This document shows, piece after piece, positions 1 through 9,613 of a DNA stretch of 64,000 nucleotides (the first letter of the stretch is position 1; the number at the start of each line of letters is the position of its first letter). Under the pieces are notes generated by a model. It worked only from the letters and a program-made list of their open reading frames with translations, ran no database searches and was not told where the DNA came from. The DNA is from Paenibacillus sp. FSL R7-0273 (GTDB lineage: Bacteria > Bacillota > Bacilli > Paenibacillales > Paenibacillaceae). Location of the stretch: positions 6,503,501 through 6,567,500 of the forward strand of contig NZ_CP009283.1 in assembly GCF_000758625.1 (NCBI RefSeq). The letters are read 5' to 3'. Position numbers and translations under genes: made by a program.

Positions 1-824
1 TATTTCACTGATCCCACCATACCGGCAACGAATTGCTTCTGCATCAGGAAGAAGACGAGTGCTGTCGGAAGTGTAGAGATAACGACTGCGGCCATTATAA
101 CACCGAAATCCGGAGAGTAGCTGGAGCCCAGGTTCGAGATCAGCAGCGGAATCGTCCGTTTTTCCGGAGTCTGCAGCACGATCAGCGGCCAGAGGTAGTT
201 ATTCCAGCTGGACATAAACGTGATGATTGCGGCGGCAGAATAGGTCGTCTTCATCGTCGGCATGTAGATTTTGAAGAACAGGCCCAGCTCCGATAATCCG
301 TCAATCCGTCCGGCCTCAAGCAGCTCACGAGGGAACATCTTTGAGCTCTGCCGGAAGAAGAAGATCAGGAAAGCCGTCGTAAAGGTCGGAAGAACGACAG
401 CAGCGACTGTATTAACCCCGATCAGCGGAGCAGCAGCCGACAGCTTGGAGAACATCTGATACAGCGGAACCATCAGCGCGGCAAAAGGGATCATCATGGA
501 TAATAATAACAGATTGAAGACCATATCCTTCGCTTTGCTGCGGTAAATTTCAAATCCGTAGCCGGCCAGGGAAGCAACCAGCAGGGCCAGAACCGTTGTT
601 GTCAGAGCGATTTTGAGCGTATTCCAGAGTGCAGGCACCAGGTTGATCGACTCTGTCAGCTTTCTGATATTGTCGAACAGTGCTGTACCGGGCAGCATTC
701 TGCCCTGGGTCACGTCAACCGAAAGGTTAGTGGCGCTGATAATCATCCACAGAAACGGGAAAATCGAAACGAACGCGACAATGGACAGAAAAATATAAAT
801 TGGGGCACGGCGTAAGCTTCTCAT
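1..824 (-). CDS. Carbohydrate ABC transporter permease (MalG/LacG type)
   Basis: Inner-membrane permease of a binding-protein-dependent sugar importer. The frame reads through to position 3 and the next two bases are TA, so the 274-residue protein is complete and only the last base of its stop codon lies outside the window. It starts MRSLRRAP and has several membrane segments. The loop EAGRIDG followed by a downstream P is the EAA motif that contacts the ATPase. Its ATG overlaps the upstream permease stop by one base (TAATG), so the two are translationally coupled. No ATPase is visible here; such importers in this group often share an MsmK-type ATPase encoded elsewhere. The substrate cannot be read from the sequence. 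Confidence 0.9.
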   Translation of the reverse strand, partial: MRSLRRAPIYIFLSIVAFVSIFPFLWMIISATNLSVDVTQGRMLPGTALFDNIRKLTESINLVPALWNTLKIALTTTVLALLVASLAGYGFEIYRSKAKDMVFNLLLLSMMIPFAALMVPLYQMFSKLSAAAPLIGVNTVAAVVLPTFTTAFLIFFFRQSSKMFPRELLEAGRIDGLSELGLFFKIYMPTMKTTYSAAAIITFMSSWNNYLWPLIVLQTPEKRTIPLLISNLGSSYSPDFGVIMAAVVISTLPTALVFFLMQKQFVAGMVGSVK

Positions 825-1702
825 TATTTATCATCACCTGCCAGTTTGATTTGAAGGAAGGCCAGAACAACAATCATGGCTACGATAGAATACGACACGG
901 TAGCGGCATATCCGAAGTCAGGCGTGTATTTGAACGAAAGATTATAAATATATTGGGAAATGGAGAGCGTCGCGTTGCCGGGACCTCCCTTAGTTATATT
1001 CATAATTTCATCGAACAGCTGCAGGGTACCAATAGTCGAGGTAATCGACGTAAACAGAATGATTGGCTTGAGCAGTGGCACGGTAATCGCGAAAAATTGT
1101 CTCGGACCCGAAGCACCGTCAATTTTTGCAGCTTCATAAATGGAACTGTCGATGTTTTGCAGCGAGGAGAGGAAGAAAATCATATTGTATCCCGTCCAGC
1201 GCCAGGTAATGGCGATAATAATGGTAACCTTTGCCCAGAAGGGATCGGAGATCCACTGGATCGGTTCAGACAGGATGTGCAGGTTCATTAAAGCCAGGTT
1301 AATCAGGCCGTCATTGCCAAACAGATATTTGAACACGACGGAGTAAGCTACAAGTGAGGTTACGCAAGGCAGGAAGATCGCTGTACGGAAAAAGCCTTTG
1401 AAGCGCAGCTTGCTGTCATTCAGCAGCACCGAAATCATCATCGCAAACACGATCATAACTGGTACCTGTACAATCAGGAACAGGAAGGTATTCTTTACTG
1501 CGGTAAAAAAGGTTTTGTCGCTGAGCAGGCGTTTGTAGTTGGTTAATCCGTCAAAATGAAGATTAGCCCCTGCACCCGTTTTGAACGAGAGCAGCAAGGC
1601 TTGAATCATCGGATAGAAATAAAACAGACAGATCATGAGGACGGCTGCAGCAATAAACAGCCAGCCGGTAAGCTTAGCGCGGTTGCGCATGGTATGGTTC
1701 AC
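824..1702 (-). CDS. Carbohydrate ABC transporter permease (MalF/LacF type)
   Basis: Partner permease of the sugar importer. It is a polytopic protein of about 292 residues with an N-terminal membrane segment after MRNRAKLTGW and the EAA loop EAAKIDGASG...PLLKP near residue 205. I chose the GTG at 1702 because AAAGGA sits 9 bases upstream; the in-frame ATG at 1711 touches that same ribosome binding site and is too close, and ATG 1690 is a third option. It lies between the binding protein gene and the second permease gene in a single minus-strand operon. Confidence 0.9.
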   Translation of the reverse strand: MNHTMRNRAKLTGWLFIAAAVLMICLFYFYPMIQALLLSFKTGAGANLHFDGLTNYKRLLSDKTFFTAVKNTFLFLIVQVPVMIVFAMMISVLLNDSKLRFKGFFRTAIFLPCVTSLVAYSVVFKYLFGNDGLINLALMNLHILSEPIQWISDPFWAKVTIIIAITWRWTGYNMIFFLSSLQNIDSSIYEAAKIDGASGPRQFFAITVPLLKPIILFTSITSTIGTLQLFDEIMNITKGGPGNATLSISQYIYNLSFKYTPDFGYAATVSYSIVAMIVVLAFLQIKLAGDDK

Positions 1703-1823
1703 AGCTCTCATTCCTTTCTCTATACAGGCGTATATCTTTACATAGGAGAAGCCGCTATCCTCCGTCCTGGCTCTAGACGGCAGGTAGGGAGGACAGCGGA
1801 GTAATCAGGTATTACAAGATCTT

Positions 1824-3134
1824 TTACTGGATTTGGGATTCAGCCTGGGACTGTGCATCGGCAAGCGCTTTGTCCAGGTCCGTACCGTTCAGGAAGTTCT
1901 GCATTTCAACCTTGAGAATATCCTCAAGCGCATAAGTGTGCAGACCGTAGTTTACGTTCGGGATTTCAGCAGTCCATTTTGCAAAGTCAGCGATAACCTT
2001 TTGTCCGCCGAAGAATTCATCAGCCGCACTGTAAGCTTCGCCTTCAGCAGCCGGTTTGTAAGTACCTACAACGCCTACATCTGTTACAAGCTTCTGGTAC
2101 AGGTCAGCATCAGAGCCAAGGGTTGCGCCCAGGAATTCAATCGCTGCTTCTTTACCGTCATTGTTCAGCACATACCAGGAGCTGCCGCCGAGGTTAGATG
2201 CGTGTACAGAGTTTGCTGCATTCTTGAGTTTAGGGAACGGTACTACCGCCCATTTGCCGGACTGGTCAGCCGATGCTTTTACAGAAGGTGTGATCCAGTT
2301 ACCTGTAGGAACCGAAGCAACGTCACCGCTGTTGAAGCCTGCCAGGAAGGAGCTCCAGTCGGAGTTGATTTTCACGATATTAGCATTCATCAGCTCTTTG
2401 TAGCTTTCGAAGGCTTCCTTCAGAACCGCGTTATCTTTCAGGTCAGGTGTTGTTCCGTCCTCTTTCAGGTACCAGGAGCCGGCGGACTGGATCATCATGC
2501 GGATCAGCCCCAGATCGTTAGGGTCCTGTGTCAGCATATCTTTACCTGTTTTTTCTTTAATGGCTTTACCGATTTCAATGTACTGCTGCCAGTCAATATC
2601 CTGCAGATCGTCAACCGTGTAGCCGGCTTCCTGCAGATAATCAGTACGTACGTACAGGCCTACAACACCGGAGTCGAACGGTACGCCGTATTGCTTGCCG
2701 TCAAAGCTGGTTGGTCCAAGCTTGTATTCAGCGAAATCAGCAGTGTTAATGGCATCGCCGAGTTCCTGAAAAGCGTCTGGATACGTTTGCAAGAAGCTCT
2801 GTGCACGGTAATCCTCAATCAGAACAATGTTTGGCAGACCGGAAGCGGAGCCTGAGTTAAGCCCTGTGTTCAGCTTCTGGATGATGTCATCCTGCGCATA
2901 TTCAACAACGTCGATTTGAGCATCTGCATTCTTTGCCACATAAGCGTCCTTAGCAAGGTTCATTGCAGCGATATTGAAGTTTTTGTCCCAGGCCCAAACG
3001 GTAATTTTCTGGTTTCCGCCAGCTGCATTTCCTTCGGCTCCTGTATTGGCTTGGTTATTCGTATTTGCGTTGCTTGAGCATGCTGTCAGAAGTGTAAATC
3101 CGGCGAGCATAAGCGCGGTAGCTTTTTTCTTCAT
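1824..3134 (-). CDS. Extracellular sugar-binding lipoprotein of ABC importer
   Basis: Family 1 type solute-binding protein, 436 residues. The N-terminus MKKKATALMLAGFTLLTAC is a lipoprotein signal with lipobox LTAC, so the protein should be anchored outside the membrane by a lipidated cysteine. An Asn/Ala/Gly-rich linker follows, then the binding fold starting near KITVWAWDKN, as in maltose- and oligosaccharide-binding proteins. The ATG has AGGGGGA 8 bases upstream. It is the first gene of the transporter trio and has a cre-like site in its leader. The ligand is not determinable; an oligosaccharide is likely from the family. Confidence 0.93.
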   Translation of the reverse strand: MKKKATALMLAGFTLLTACSSNANTNNQANTGAEGNAAGGNQKITVWAWDKNFNIAAMNLAKDAYVAKNADAQIDVVEYAQDDIIQKLNTGLNSGSASGLPNIVLIEDYRAQSFLQTYPDAFQELGDAINTADFAEYKLGPTSFDGKQYGVPFDSGVVGLYVRTDYLQEAGYTVDDLQDIDWQQYIEIGKAIKEKTGKDMLTQDPNDLGLIRMMIQSAGSWYLKEDGTTPDLKDNAVLKEAFESYKELMNANIVKINSDWSSFLAGFNSGDVASVPTGNWITPSVKASADQSGKWAVVPFPKLKNAANSVHASNLGGSSWYVLNNDGKEAAIEFLGATLGSDADLYQKLVTDVGVVGTYKPAAEGEAYSAADEFFGGQKVIADFAKWTAEIPNVNYGLHTYALEDILKVEMQNFLNGTDLDKALADAQSQAESQIQ

Positions 3135-3159
3135 GATGTAAGTCCCCCTAACATTTATT

Positions 3160-3173
3160 TGAAAGTGCTTTCT
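3160..3173 (-). promoter_or_regulatory. cre-like catabolite control site
   Basis: TGAAAGTGCTTTCT differs by one base from the palindromic CcpA operator TGAAAGCGCTTTCT. It lies 26 bases upstream of the binding-protein start codon, where bound CcpA could block transcription of the sugar importer. Function is inferred from the match and position only. Confidence 0.55.
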
Positions 3174-3332
3174 TTATCAAGAATATCATCCCGGTTCATC
3201 ATTCCGTTAGAAATGATTTTAGTTAAAATAGTGATAATATTGTCTTCTGTATCCGCTTCCACGGTCCACGGATTAGCATTATTTTTCCCCTTTCGCACTT
3301 TTTTTAGGTAAAACAGGCCGCACAGATGCAAG

Positions 3333-3361
3333 AAGCCGACGCCGTTGTGCGGCGCCGGCTT
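3333..3361 (-). terminator. Hairpin after the kinase gene (possible terminator)
   Basis: AAGCCGGCGCCG and CGGCGTCGGCTT form a 12-bp stem (one G-U pair) around a CACAA loop, 52 bases past the kinase stop. It lacks a clean U-run, so it may attenuate rather than stop transcription into the transporter genes or serve as an mRNA stabiliser. Confidence 0.45.
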
Positions 3362-3413
3362 GCGGCGTAGCTGTCATAGTATGCTGCAAAGGCAGCGGTT
3401 CAATGCGTTTTTT

Positions 3414-5180
3414 TCAGCAAGGAATTCTGATAGAGACCTTTGTCCCCTGGCCGGGGGTACTGGTGATGGTTACGCCGTACGGCTCACCGTACAGCAGCAG
3501 CAGACGGTCATGGACATTACGGATGCCGATCCCGCTGAACAGCTGGCGGCTGCTTGTGGAAGCCGGGATTGTCTCCTTGTTGTCCAGATCCATACCGTCT
3601 CCTGTATCAACCACCTCGCAGTGCAGTGAATCCCGGTCCTTCATAAGGGTGACATAGATATAGCCCGAGGTCTTAATATTGAAGGCGTGGAAAAAGGCAT
3701 TCTCAATAAAAGGCTGCAGGATTAGCTTCGGCACCTTGGCGCTCATGCAGTCCGGCGAGACGAAGGTTTCAACCTTGACCCGGCTGCCGTTGCGCACCTG
3801 ATTAATAAAGACATAATGCTTCAGATTAATCAGCTCGTCCTCCACCGTAATGGTCTCTTTCACATTGCTGATCGTATTCTGCAGCAGGGAGATCAGGGCA
3901 TGGATCGTCTCCGTCGCCTGCTCCTTGCTGCCCCGCTGCACCAGAATATTGACTGAGGCCAGCGTGTTATACAGAAAATGCGGATTGATCTGCTGCTGCA
4001 GTGCAGCCAGCTCGGCATTCCGCTGCTCCTTCTGCGTTTCCACCAGCTGGGCGACATAGTCATTCAGCTCTTTAAGCATATAGTTGAATGCCGTGCTCAG
4101 CTGCCTCGTTTCATAGCTTCCGGTGACAGACATATAGTTATGGAAATTCTTTTTGGTTACATTGGACATTTTTTTGACCAGTGTGCGCAGGGATAGCGTA
4201 AGCCGCTTCGTCAGGAAATAGATGACCAGCACCGCAACAGCGGCAATGGCTCCCCCGATCAGAAAAAGTGTTCTTTTATCAAGCAGTGTGCCGATGGTTT
4301 CCTCTTTATCGATCAGATTCACAATATAAAAGTTGTAAGCCGGCAGATAATCCGCCAGCACAATCACATCCCGACCGCCGATCGTCAGCTCCTCACTGTC
4401 CAGATTCCCCTCGTCAATCTGCTTCGCACTGTTCAGGAGGTCGGGAGACAGCTCACCGATCTGCTCTGTGCGGTTACTCGACACAATCCGGCCTGAAGGA
4501 TCCAGAAACATGACATCATTACCCTGGCTTGTAAAGCTGGCATAGCTCTTACGGAAATCACTTTCCCGCGTGAACATATACAGTGTGCCGTACGGCTCTG
4601 CAAGTCCCGGTGCAGTTAGCGCCTTGGCCGCTACCAGCGTGCGGTTCTGTGAATTCAGCGGACCTGCATCCATGAAGCTGTAGATGAGCCGTCCGCCCTG
4701 CTCCTGAGCTGCCCTTGAAACCGGATGATCCCTCAGCTCCCCGGCAGAGCCGGACCAATAGGTGACATCGCTGGTATAGCTCCTGCCGTTTCCGCCCAGA
4801 ATAGACAGGCCCATATTGGCTGCTCCGATGCCGGACTGAATGCGGTCCATCTGGTCACGCATGCTGAAATAACGCCGGAAATTAGCCAGTGAGCTGCCGT
4901 CCTGCTCCGTCATAAAGCTGCGGATGACCCCGCTTTGCCCAACATTGATTGCTGTATTGACTGTGGTGTAGTGTGAGTTATCCAGTGCGCTTTTAATCTG
5001 GTCGATAATTTTGGAGTTGGTGATGCTGAAGGTCTGCACAAACAGCGTCTGCGACATTTGTACTGTCACTGCGGTAATCATTACGGTGACGAGGACAATG
5101 CTGATGACCATAACGACGAAAATTTTACTGAACAGGCTCTGGTTCCTGAGCTTACTGAGCCATCTCTCCATTAGTCCCAT
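3414..5180 (-). CDS. Sensor histidine kinase, YesM-like
   Basis: 588-residue membrane sensor kinase. It has a transmembrane helix near residues 18-40, an extracytoplasmic sensor domain to about residue 285, a second membrane helix (IGGAIAAVAVLVIYFL), a HAMP region, the His_kinase motif NPHFLYNTLASVN near residue 395 with the phosphorylated His, and a C-terminal HATPase with GDGMDLDN and GIGIRNVHDRL. This is the architecture of kinases that sense sugars or polysaccharides and regulate neighbouring ABC importers. Start supported by GGAAGGAG 6 bases before ATG. It follows its response regulator gene by 21 bases. Confidence 0.93.
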   Translation of the reverse strand: MGLMERWLSKLRNQSLFSKIFVVMVISIVLVTVMITAVTVQMSQTLFVQTFSITNSKIIDQIKSALDNSHYTTVNTAINVGQSGVIRSFMTEQDGSSLANFRRYFSMRDQMDRIQSGIGAANMGLSILGGNGRSYTSDVTYWSGSAGELRDHPVSRAAQEQGGRLIYSFMDAGPLNSQNRTLVAAKALTAPGLAEPYGTLYMFTRESDFRKSYASFTSQGNDVMFLDPSGRIVSSNRTEQIGELSPDLLNSAKQIDEGNLDSEELTIGGRDVIVLADYLPAYNFYIVNLIDKEETIGTLLDKRTLFLIGGAIAAVAVLVIYFLTKRLTLSLRTLVKKMSNVTKKNFHNYMSVTGSYETRQLSTAFNYMLKELNDYVAQLVETQKEQRNAELAALQQQINPHFLYNTLASVNILVQRGSKEQATETIHALISLLQNTISNVKETITVEDELINLKHYVFINQVRNGSRVKVETFVSPDCMSAKVPKLILQPFIENAFFHAFNIKTSGYIYVTLMKDRDSLHCEVVDTGDGMDLDNKETIPASTSSRQLFSGIGIRNVHDRLLLLYGEPYGVTITSTPGQGTKVSIRIPC

Positions 5181-5201
5181 TGCGGACTCCTTCCTGCTGC
5201 A

Positions 5202-6743
5202 TTATCCTTTCCGGTATTGGCTCGGCGATACCGCCATCAGCTTGCGGAATACTCTGGTGAAATAGCTGTGGTCAGAGTAGCCGACAAGGCTGCTGATTTC
5301 AGAAATGGACAGATCCGGGCTCTCCTTAAGCAGCAGACAGGCCTTTTCAATCCGTACCCGGTTCAGATATTCATTGAAGCCCTCTTTATTATGCAGTGCA
5401 AAGTAATTAGATAAATAAGACGGGTTAAAATGAAACTCCTTTGCCACCTCGGTCAAGGTAATCTGGCCTGAATAATGCTCGTCGATGTACAGCAGGATCT
5501 TCTGCATGGCCGGTGTTCCGCCCCGGTTCTTCATGAAGCATTCTGTCGCATCCTGCAGGAACTGTATCAGCCGCGCCTCTGTCTCGCCGATATGCCGGGC
5601 TTCATGAATGGAGCGGAAATACTCATATTTGCTCTCATCCAGCGCTTTGGCTTCATAGTGAAAATGCAGCAGCATCCCGATGACCTGAAAAATGCTGTGG
5701 CACAGGAAGGACTTGAACTCGGATACCCCCGTATCGCGGCGGCCGGACATCGAGGATACATAGACACTCAGCCGGGCAAACGCCTGGTCGAACTCCTGCC
5801 GGTTAAGCTCTGCCGCAAAGGCCTCCTGGTCAAAAGCCGCCCCCTGCTGAACCCCTCCGCCGTTATCTACCAGCAGCGAACGCTCCGGCAGGAAAAACCG
5901 CTGGTCCAGCAGCTTCATCAGCTCCTGCGAGTAGACCGCATGCAGCTCCTTCAGGTCTGTAAAGCTGCGGCTGACCGCCAGACTCTGAAACATATTGGCT
6001 CTGATACCGGCAGCAAAAACCTGCTCTGCCGTATGGATCAGCGCTTCACGTCCATCTGTGTTCAGATTAAACAGCAGCCGGATATGCCCCTCCACTGTAG
6101 ACAGCCGCCGGAAGACCAGCGGATTTCCGCCGCTCTGCAGCAGCGAACGGATACTGTTCTCCAGCCATTCTTCCTTACGGCCTACGGATGCAGACTCCTC
6201 TCCGGCATCGGCAATGACCAGCGCGAAGTCCGGATAAGGAAAGACTTCCTCCAGCACCTCAGCTTCATAATCAATAGGGTAGCCGGATACAAGCTTGTCC
6301 AGTATATAATCGGCCGACTGCCGCTTGTCATTCCTCCAGTCCACCTGCTGCAGTACGGGAATCCGCTGCGCGGTTTTCTTCAGCACCGCCAGCAGGGAAG
6401 CCGCGTCCAGCCTTGGTTTGAGGATATAGTCCGCTACTCCGCTCTGAAACGTCGAGCGCACGTATTCGAACTCGCTGAAGCTGCTCAGCACAATCACTTC
6501 AATTTCCGGGTACATGCCCTTGACGAGCCGGATCAGCTCCTCCCCGTCCATTACCGGCATCACAATATCCGTCAGGATAATATGCGGACGCTGGGACTCA
6601 ATCAGCTCAAACGCCTCTCGTCCGTTCGACGCCTCCCCGGCGATCTGAAAGCCTTCCCCCTCCCAGTCCAGCAGATGAATAATCCCCTGCCGCACCAGCA
6701 TCTCATCGTCCACCACTACGATTTTGCAGAACGTTGTTTCCAT
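5202..6743 (-). CDS. Response regulator, YesN-like with AraC DNA-binding domain
   Basis: 513 residues. An N-terminal receiver domain carries the acidic pair D12/D13, phosphoacceptor D59 in ILTDIVMP and K108 in YILKPR. A long middle region follows, then a C-terminal AraC-type double helix-turn-helix (from about residue 415, with ISEISSLVGYSDHSYFTRVFRKLMAVSPSQYR). It would be phosphorylated by the adjacent kinase and activate the downstream sugar importer. Strong ribosome binding site AAGGAG upstream of ATG 6743. First gene of the five-gene minus-strand cluster. Confidence 0.93.
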   Translation of the reverse strand: METTFCKIVVVDDEMLVRQGIIHLLDWEGEGFQIAGEASNGREAFELIESQRPHIILTDIVMPVMDGEELIRLVKGMYPEIEVIVLSSFSEFEYVRSTFQSGVADYILKPRLDAASLLAVLKKTAQRIPVLQQVDWRNDKRQSADYILDKLVSGYPIDYEAEVLEEVFPYPDFALVIADAGEESASVGRKEEWLENSIRSLLQSGGNPLVFRRLSTVEGHIRLLFNLNTDGREALIHTAEQVFAAGIRANMFQSLAVSRSFTDLKELHAVYSQELMKLLDQRFFLPERSLLVDNGGGVQQGAAFDQEAFAAELNRQEFDQAFARLSVYVSSMSGRRDTGVSEFKSFLCHSIFQVIGMLLHFHYEAKALDESKYEYFRSIHEARHIGETEARLIQFLQDATECFMKNRGGTPAMQKILLYIDEHYSGQITLTEVAKEFHFNPSYLSNYFALHNKEGFNEYLNRVRIEKACLLLKESPDLSISEISSLVGYSDHSYFTRVFRKLMAVSPSQYRKG

Positions 6744-6769
6744 GGCTTCTCCTTTTTGGAACTATACTT

Positions 6770-6812
6770 TATAGAGATTAAATTAATTTTTATTTTCCAA
6801 TTTTAATCTATA
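6770..6812 (-). promoter_or_regulatory. AT-rich inverted repeat upstream of the two-component genes
   Basis: TATAGATTAAA and TTTAATCTCTATA form an imperfect inverted repeat in a very AT-rich stretch 27-69 bases before the response regulator start. It overlaps where a promoter should lie and could be an operator. I could not assign a convincing -35/-10 pair. Confidence 0.3.
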
Positions 6813-6959
6813 TAAAAAAACAAAATGAAACCCGCTTAAATAAAGGGGTTCCATCTTACATACACAGGTTAGCTATCGAAATGTGAAACAGCTTTCATAA
6901 TGATCTAAATTATAGGGTTAGGGTGGGGGGCTGTCAATTGGAGAGGAGTTGGCCTGACT

Positions 6960-7919
6960 CTAAGCAATGTCTTTCTTTTGAAAATGAACCAGGGACACCC
7001 CTAACAATAAAATGATATAACCTATAGCTATACCGATACACTGAACTAAAGGATATTGATTAATCTCAGCAAAATTGGCTCTGCTCGGAGAATGGGTCAC
7101 ATCGACAACGGCAGGAAGTAAAAATTTCAGCATGACGGAGCCCTCCTTGATTAAACCGAGTAACTGGGTCCCCAGTAAAGCAATCAGCAATGTAATGCTA
7201 AGGCTTAGAGTTGTGGAGCGAAACACGGTTGCGAGTACAAAGGCCAGTGTCATATAGGGGAGATAATAGACCAGGGACAGCAAAATATTGGTGATCACAA
7301 AAAGCATGGTGCTTTGTTGAGTAAGCTGCCCGTCATTAAAGCTGTATATAAAAGAATTCCCAAACGGCCGGGTCAACAGGCTAAGCGCTGCATTTGCCAG
7401 CAACGTTACAACTAAAAAAATGATCGTGCTGCTGAGAACACTGATATATTTACCGATCAGCACCTGTGTTCTTTTAAAAGGATTCATTACCAGAAATTGA
7501 ATGGTCCCGCTCTCAAATTCCTTTGCCATCGACACCGCATAGATCACAGGAAATACAATCAGAATGAGACCTAAGGACCGAAGCGATAATACCGAACTAA
7601 GATAGCCGGCTGCTGTACCATAACTATAATCGTTAGCCGGAACAATATTATTTTGAAGATAAGCCTCATTTTCTTTCCACTGTTTTATGTATACATTCGT
7701 AGTACCGGACTCTGCATTAAGCTGCGCGGCAGTCATATTCAGCTGCTGTTCAATGGAAGTGTTCCCTTGTTCTAATTTGTCTTTCCAATCAGCGGAAGAA
7801 GGCAGTGAAAGAAACAGGAAAGCAGAAACAAGCAGCATAATAATTAACGAACTGAACCAGCTCTTACTCCGAAAAAACTTGTACATTTCAGCATTCACAA
7901 CTTGAGCTACAGCACTCAT
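6960..7919 (-). CDS. ABC-2 type transporter permease
   Basis: 319-residue membrane subunit of an ABC exporter. It has an N-terminal membrane segment (SLIIMLLVSAFLFLSL), a large extracytoplasmic loop to about residue 105, then five further hydrophobic segments; the central MAKEFESGTIQFLVMNPFKR is typical of ABC-2/BcrB-like permeases. ATG overlaps the stop of the ATPase gene by four bases (ATGA), so the two subunits are made together. Family members export or give immunity to peptide antibiotics or other hydrophobic compounds; the substrate is unknown. Confidence 0.85.
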   Translation of the reverse strand: MSAVAQVVNAEMYKFFRSKSWFSSLIIMLLVSAFLFLSLPSSADWKDKLEQGNTSIEQQLNMTAAQLNAESGTTNVYIKQWKENEAYLQNNIVPANDYSYGTAAGYLSSVLSLRSLGLILIVFPVIYAVSMAKEFESGTIQFLVMNPFKRTQVLIGKYISVLSSTIIFLVVTLLANAALSLLTRPFGNSFIYSFNDGQLTQQSTMLFVITNILLSLVYYLPYMTLAFVLATVFRSTTLSLSITLLIALLGTQLLGLIKEGSVMLKFLLPAVVDVTHSPSRANFAEINQYPLVQCIGIAIGYIILLLGVSLVHFQKKDIA

Positions 7920-8821
7920 CTCTTTCCGCCTCCCAGCAAGGTCATAAATGTCTCCTCCAGTGTATTCTTCTCTTCTTTCATATGGATGACCTTAATTCCG
8001 TTTGTTTTCAGCAGCAGCAGAATATCCGTAAATACATCAAAATGGATCTGATTCAAGCGGATGACCTGATCCCTTTTCACGTCGACCTTTGTAAAATGAG
8101 TTTTAATTAAGGCCATTGCTTTGACATCATCCGACGTCGATAAACTCATGTTGGAGAAATCGCCAGCCTCCTGAATTCTTATATCCTTAATCTGAATTAA
8201 TCTTCCTTCACTCATCAAAATGGCACGGTCGCAAATGGCCTCCAGCTCGTTAAGCGTATGGCTTGAAAGAAACACGGCGGTTCCTCCTGCAGCCATTTTC
8301 TTAAGAATATTCCTCAGCTCCGCTACTCCGTTAGGGTCTAGACCGTTAAAGGGCTCATCCAGAATCAGCAATGCGGGCTCTGCCAATATCGCCTGGGCAA
8401 TGCCTAAACGCTGTCGCATACCCAGTGAATAGGTTTTTACTTTTTTATGAATGGCATCCGTTAATCCTAATAACGAGACAACCTCCTTGAGCCTGTCATT
8501 ATGGACGCTGCGCAGTTTGGAGTAATATTTCAGACACTGGAAGCCTGTAAGATACGGATAAAATAGGGGTGTCTCAATGATTGCGCCAATTTCTCTGATG
8601 TAACTAACAAATTGCTTATTTATATCCATTTCTTTTATATGTATAGAACCTGCGGAGATCCGGGACAGCCCCGTCATCAGTCTCATCAGAGTCGTTTTTC
8701 CAGCCCCGTTGGGCCCTACCAGCCCTACAATTTCACCTGCTTGTATGGAAAAACTAAAGTCTTTTAAGATAGCTTTTCCGTTAATGATTTTGGATACTTG
8801 ATTGCACTGTAGAACCGTCAT
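7916..8821 (-). CDS. ABC transporter ATP-binding protein (BcrA/NatA-like)
   Basis: 301-residue ATPase starting MTVLQCNQVSK. Walker A GPNGAGKTT, signature SLGMRQRLGIAQAIL and Walker B LLILDEPFNGLD are intact, followed by the H-loop LSSHTLNELE. A C-terminal domain of about 90 residues is typical of drug/bacitracin-type exporters. I chose ATG 8821 because AAAGGAGG precedes it; the frame is open 28 codons further upstream but without a ribosome binding site. Pairs with the ABC-2 permease. Confidence 0.9.
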   Translation of the reverse strand: MTVLQCNQVSKIINGKAILKDFSFSIQAGEIVGLVGPNGAGKTTLMRLMTGLSRISAGSIHIKEMDINKQFVSYIREIGAIIETPLFYPYLTGFQCLKYYSKLRSVHNDRLKEVVSLLGLTDAIHKKVKTYSLGMRQRLGIAQAILAEPALLILDEPFNGLDPNGVAELRNILKKMAAGGTAVFLSSHTLNELEAICDRAILMSEGRLIQIKDIRIQEAGDFSNMSLSTSDDVKAMALIKTHFTKVDVKRDQVIRLNQIHFDVFTDILLLLKTNGIKVIHMKEEKNTLEETFMTLLGGGKR

Positions 8822-8944
8822 TGCGTGCCAGCCTCCTTTAAGTAAAGACCGGATAAACTTACCATATATTCTCAAATAAAAAAAGAGTTTCCACAAAGAT
8901 TTCAATCCTAAGAATGACTCCGGTAGATAGATGCCAATAAAAAA

Positions 8945-8962
8945 ACCGCGCCTGCGCGCGGT
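8945..8962 (-). terminator. Rho-independent terminator after the acetyltransferase gene
   Basis: On the minus strand ACCGCGC-GCAG-GCGCGGT forms a 7-bp GC stem followed directly by TTTTTTATT. It lies 23 bases past the acetyltransferase stop and separates it from the exporter genes. Confidence 0.85.
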
Positions 8963-8985
8963 CCTCTACTCCTGCTATTCTGCTC

Positions 8986-9600
8986 CTACACCAAATCCGC
9001 CTTAACAATCCGCCGCCCTTTAAAATAAAACTGCTCATCCTGCTCATTAATCTCACGCAGCACCTTGCACGGATTGCCGATAGCCACAACGTTGGCAGGA
9101 ATATCCCTTGTAACGATACTCCCTGCACCGATTACCGTATTATCGCCGATTGTAATGCCCGGGAGAATAACGGCCCCTGCGCCGATCCAGCAATTTTTAC
9201 CGATTGTAACGGCGGCATTATATTGATAGGCCTGCTCACGCAGCTCCGGGAGGATGGGATGGCCGGCTGTAGCAACAGTCACGTTCGGGCCGAACATCGT
9301 GTAATCCCCGACGTAAATGTGGGTATCATCCACCATCGTCAGATTAAAGTTCGCATATATATTTTTGCCAAAATGGACATGCTTTCCGCCCCAGTTCGCA
9401 TGAAACGGCGGTTCGATGTAGCAGTTCTCGCCGATCTCTGCAAACATTTCCCTCAGCATTTCCATTCTTTTGGCATATTCACTTGGCCGGGTGCGGTTGA
9501 AATCATACAGCTGTTCGAGACAAAGCGTCTGCTCCTTCATAATCTCCTCGTCACCGGGCAGATACAAACTTACGTCATGGAGCTTGTCTTTCATATTCAT
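8986..9600 (-). CDS. Sugar O-acetyltransferase (maltose/galactoside acetyltransferase family)
   Basis: 204 residues, left-handed beta-helix acetyl-CoA transferase. An N-terminal Mac domain (residues 1-55, YNFNRTRPSE-like) is followed by hexapeptide repeats such as VTIGKNCWIGAGAVILPGIT and IGDNTVIGAGSIVTRDIP. The catalytic histidine lies in TAGHPILPE. I chose ATG 9600 with AAGGAG 9 bases upstream over the longer reading frame. It follows the glycosidase gene by 13 bases and is probably cotranscribed; the enzyme acetylates the 6-hydroxyl of excess sugars in this family. Confidence 0.9.
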   Translation of the reverse strand: MNMKDKLHDVSLYLPGDEEIMKEQTLCLEQLYDFNRTRPSEYAKRMEMLREMFAEIGENCYIEPPFHANWGGKHVHFGKNIYANFNLTMVDDTHIYVGDYTMFGPNVTVATAGHPILPELREQAYQYNAAVTIGKNCWIGAGAVILPGITIGDNTVIGAGSIVTRDIPANVVAIGNPCKVLREINEQDEQFYFKGRRIVKADLV

Positions 9601-9613
9601 TGCATAAATCTCC

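Noticed and set aside
1833..2855. Long + strand open frame opposite the binding-protein gene
   Set aside because: Complementary-strand shadow of a well-supported lipoprotein gene; no family resemblance. The same holds for 5475-6806 opposite the response regulator.
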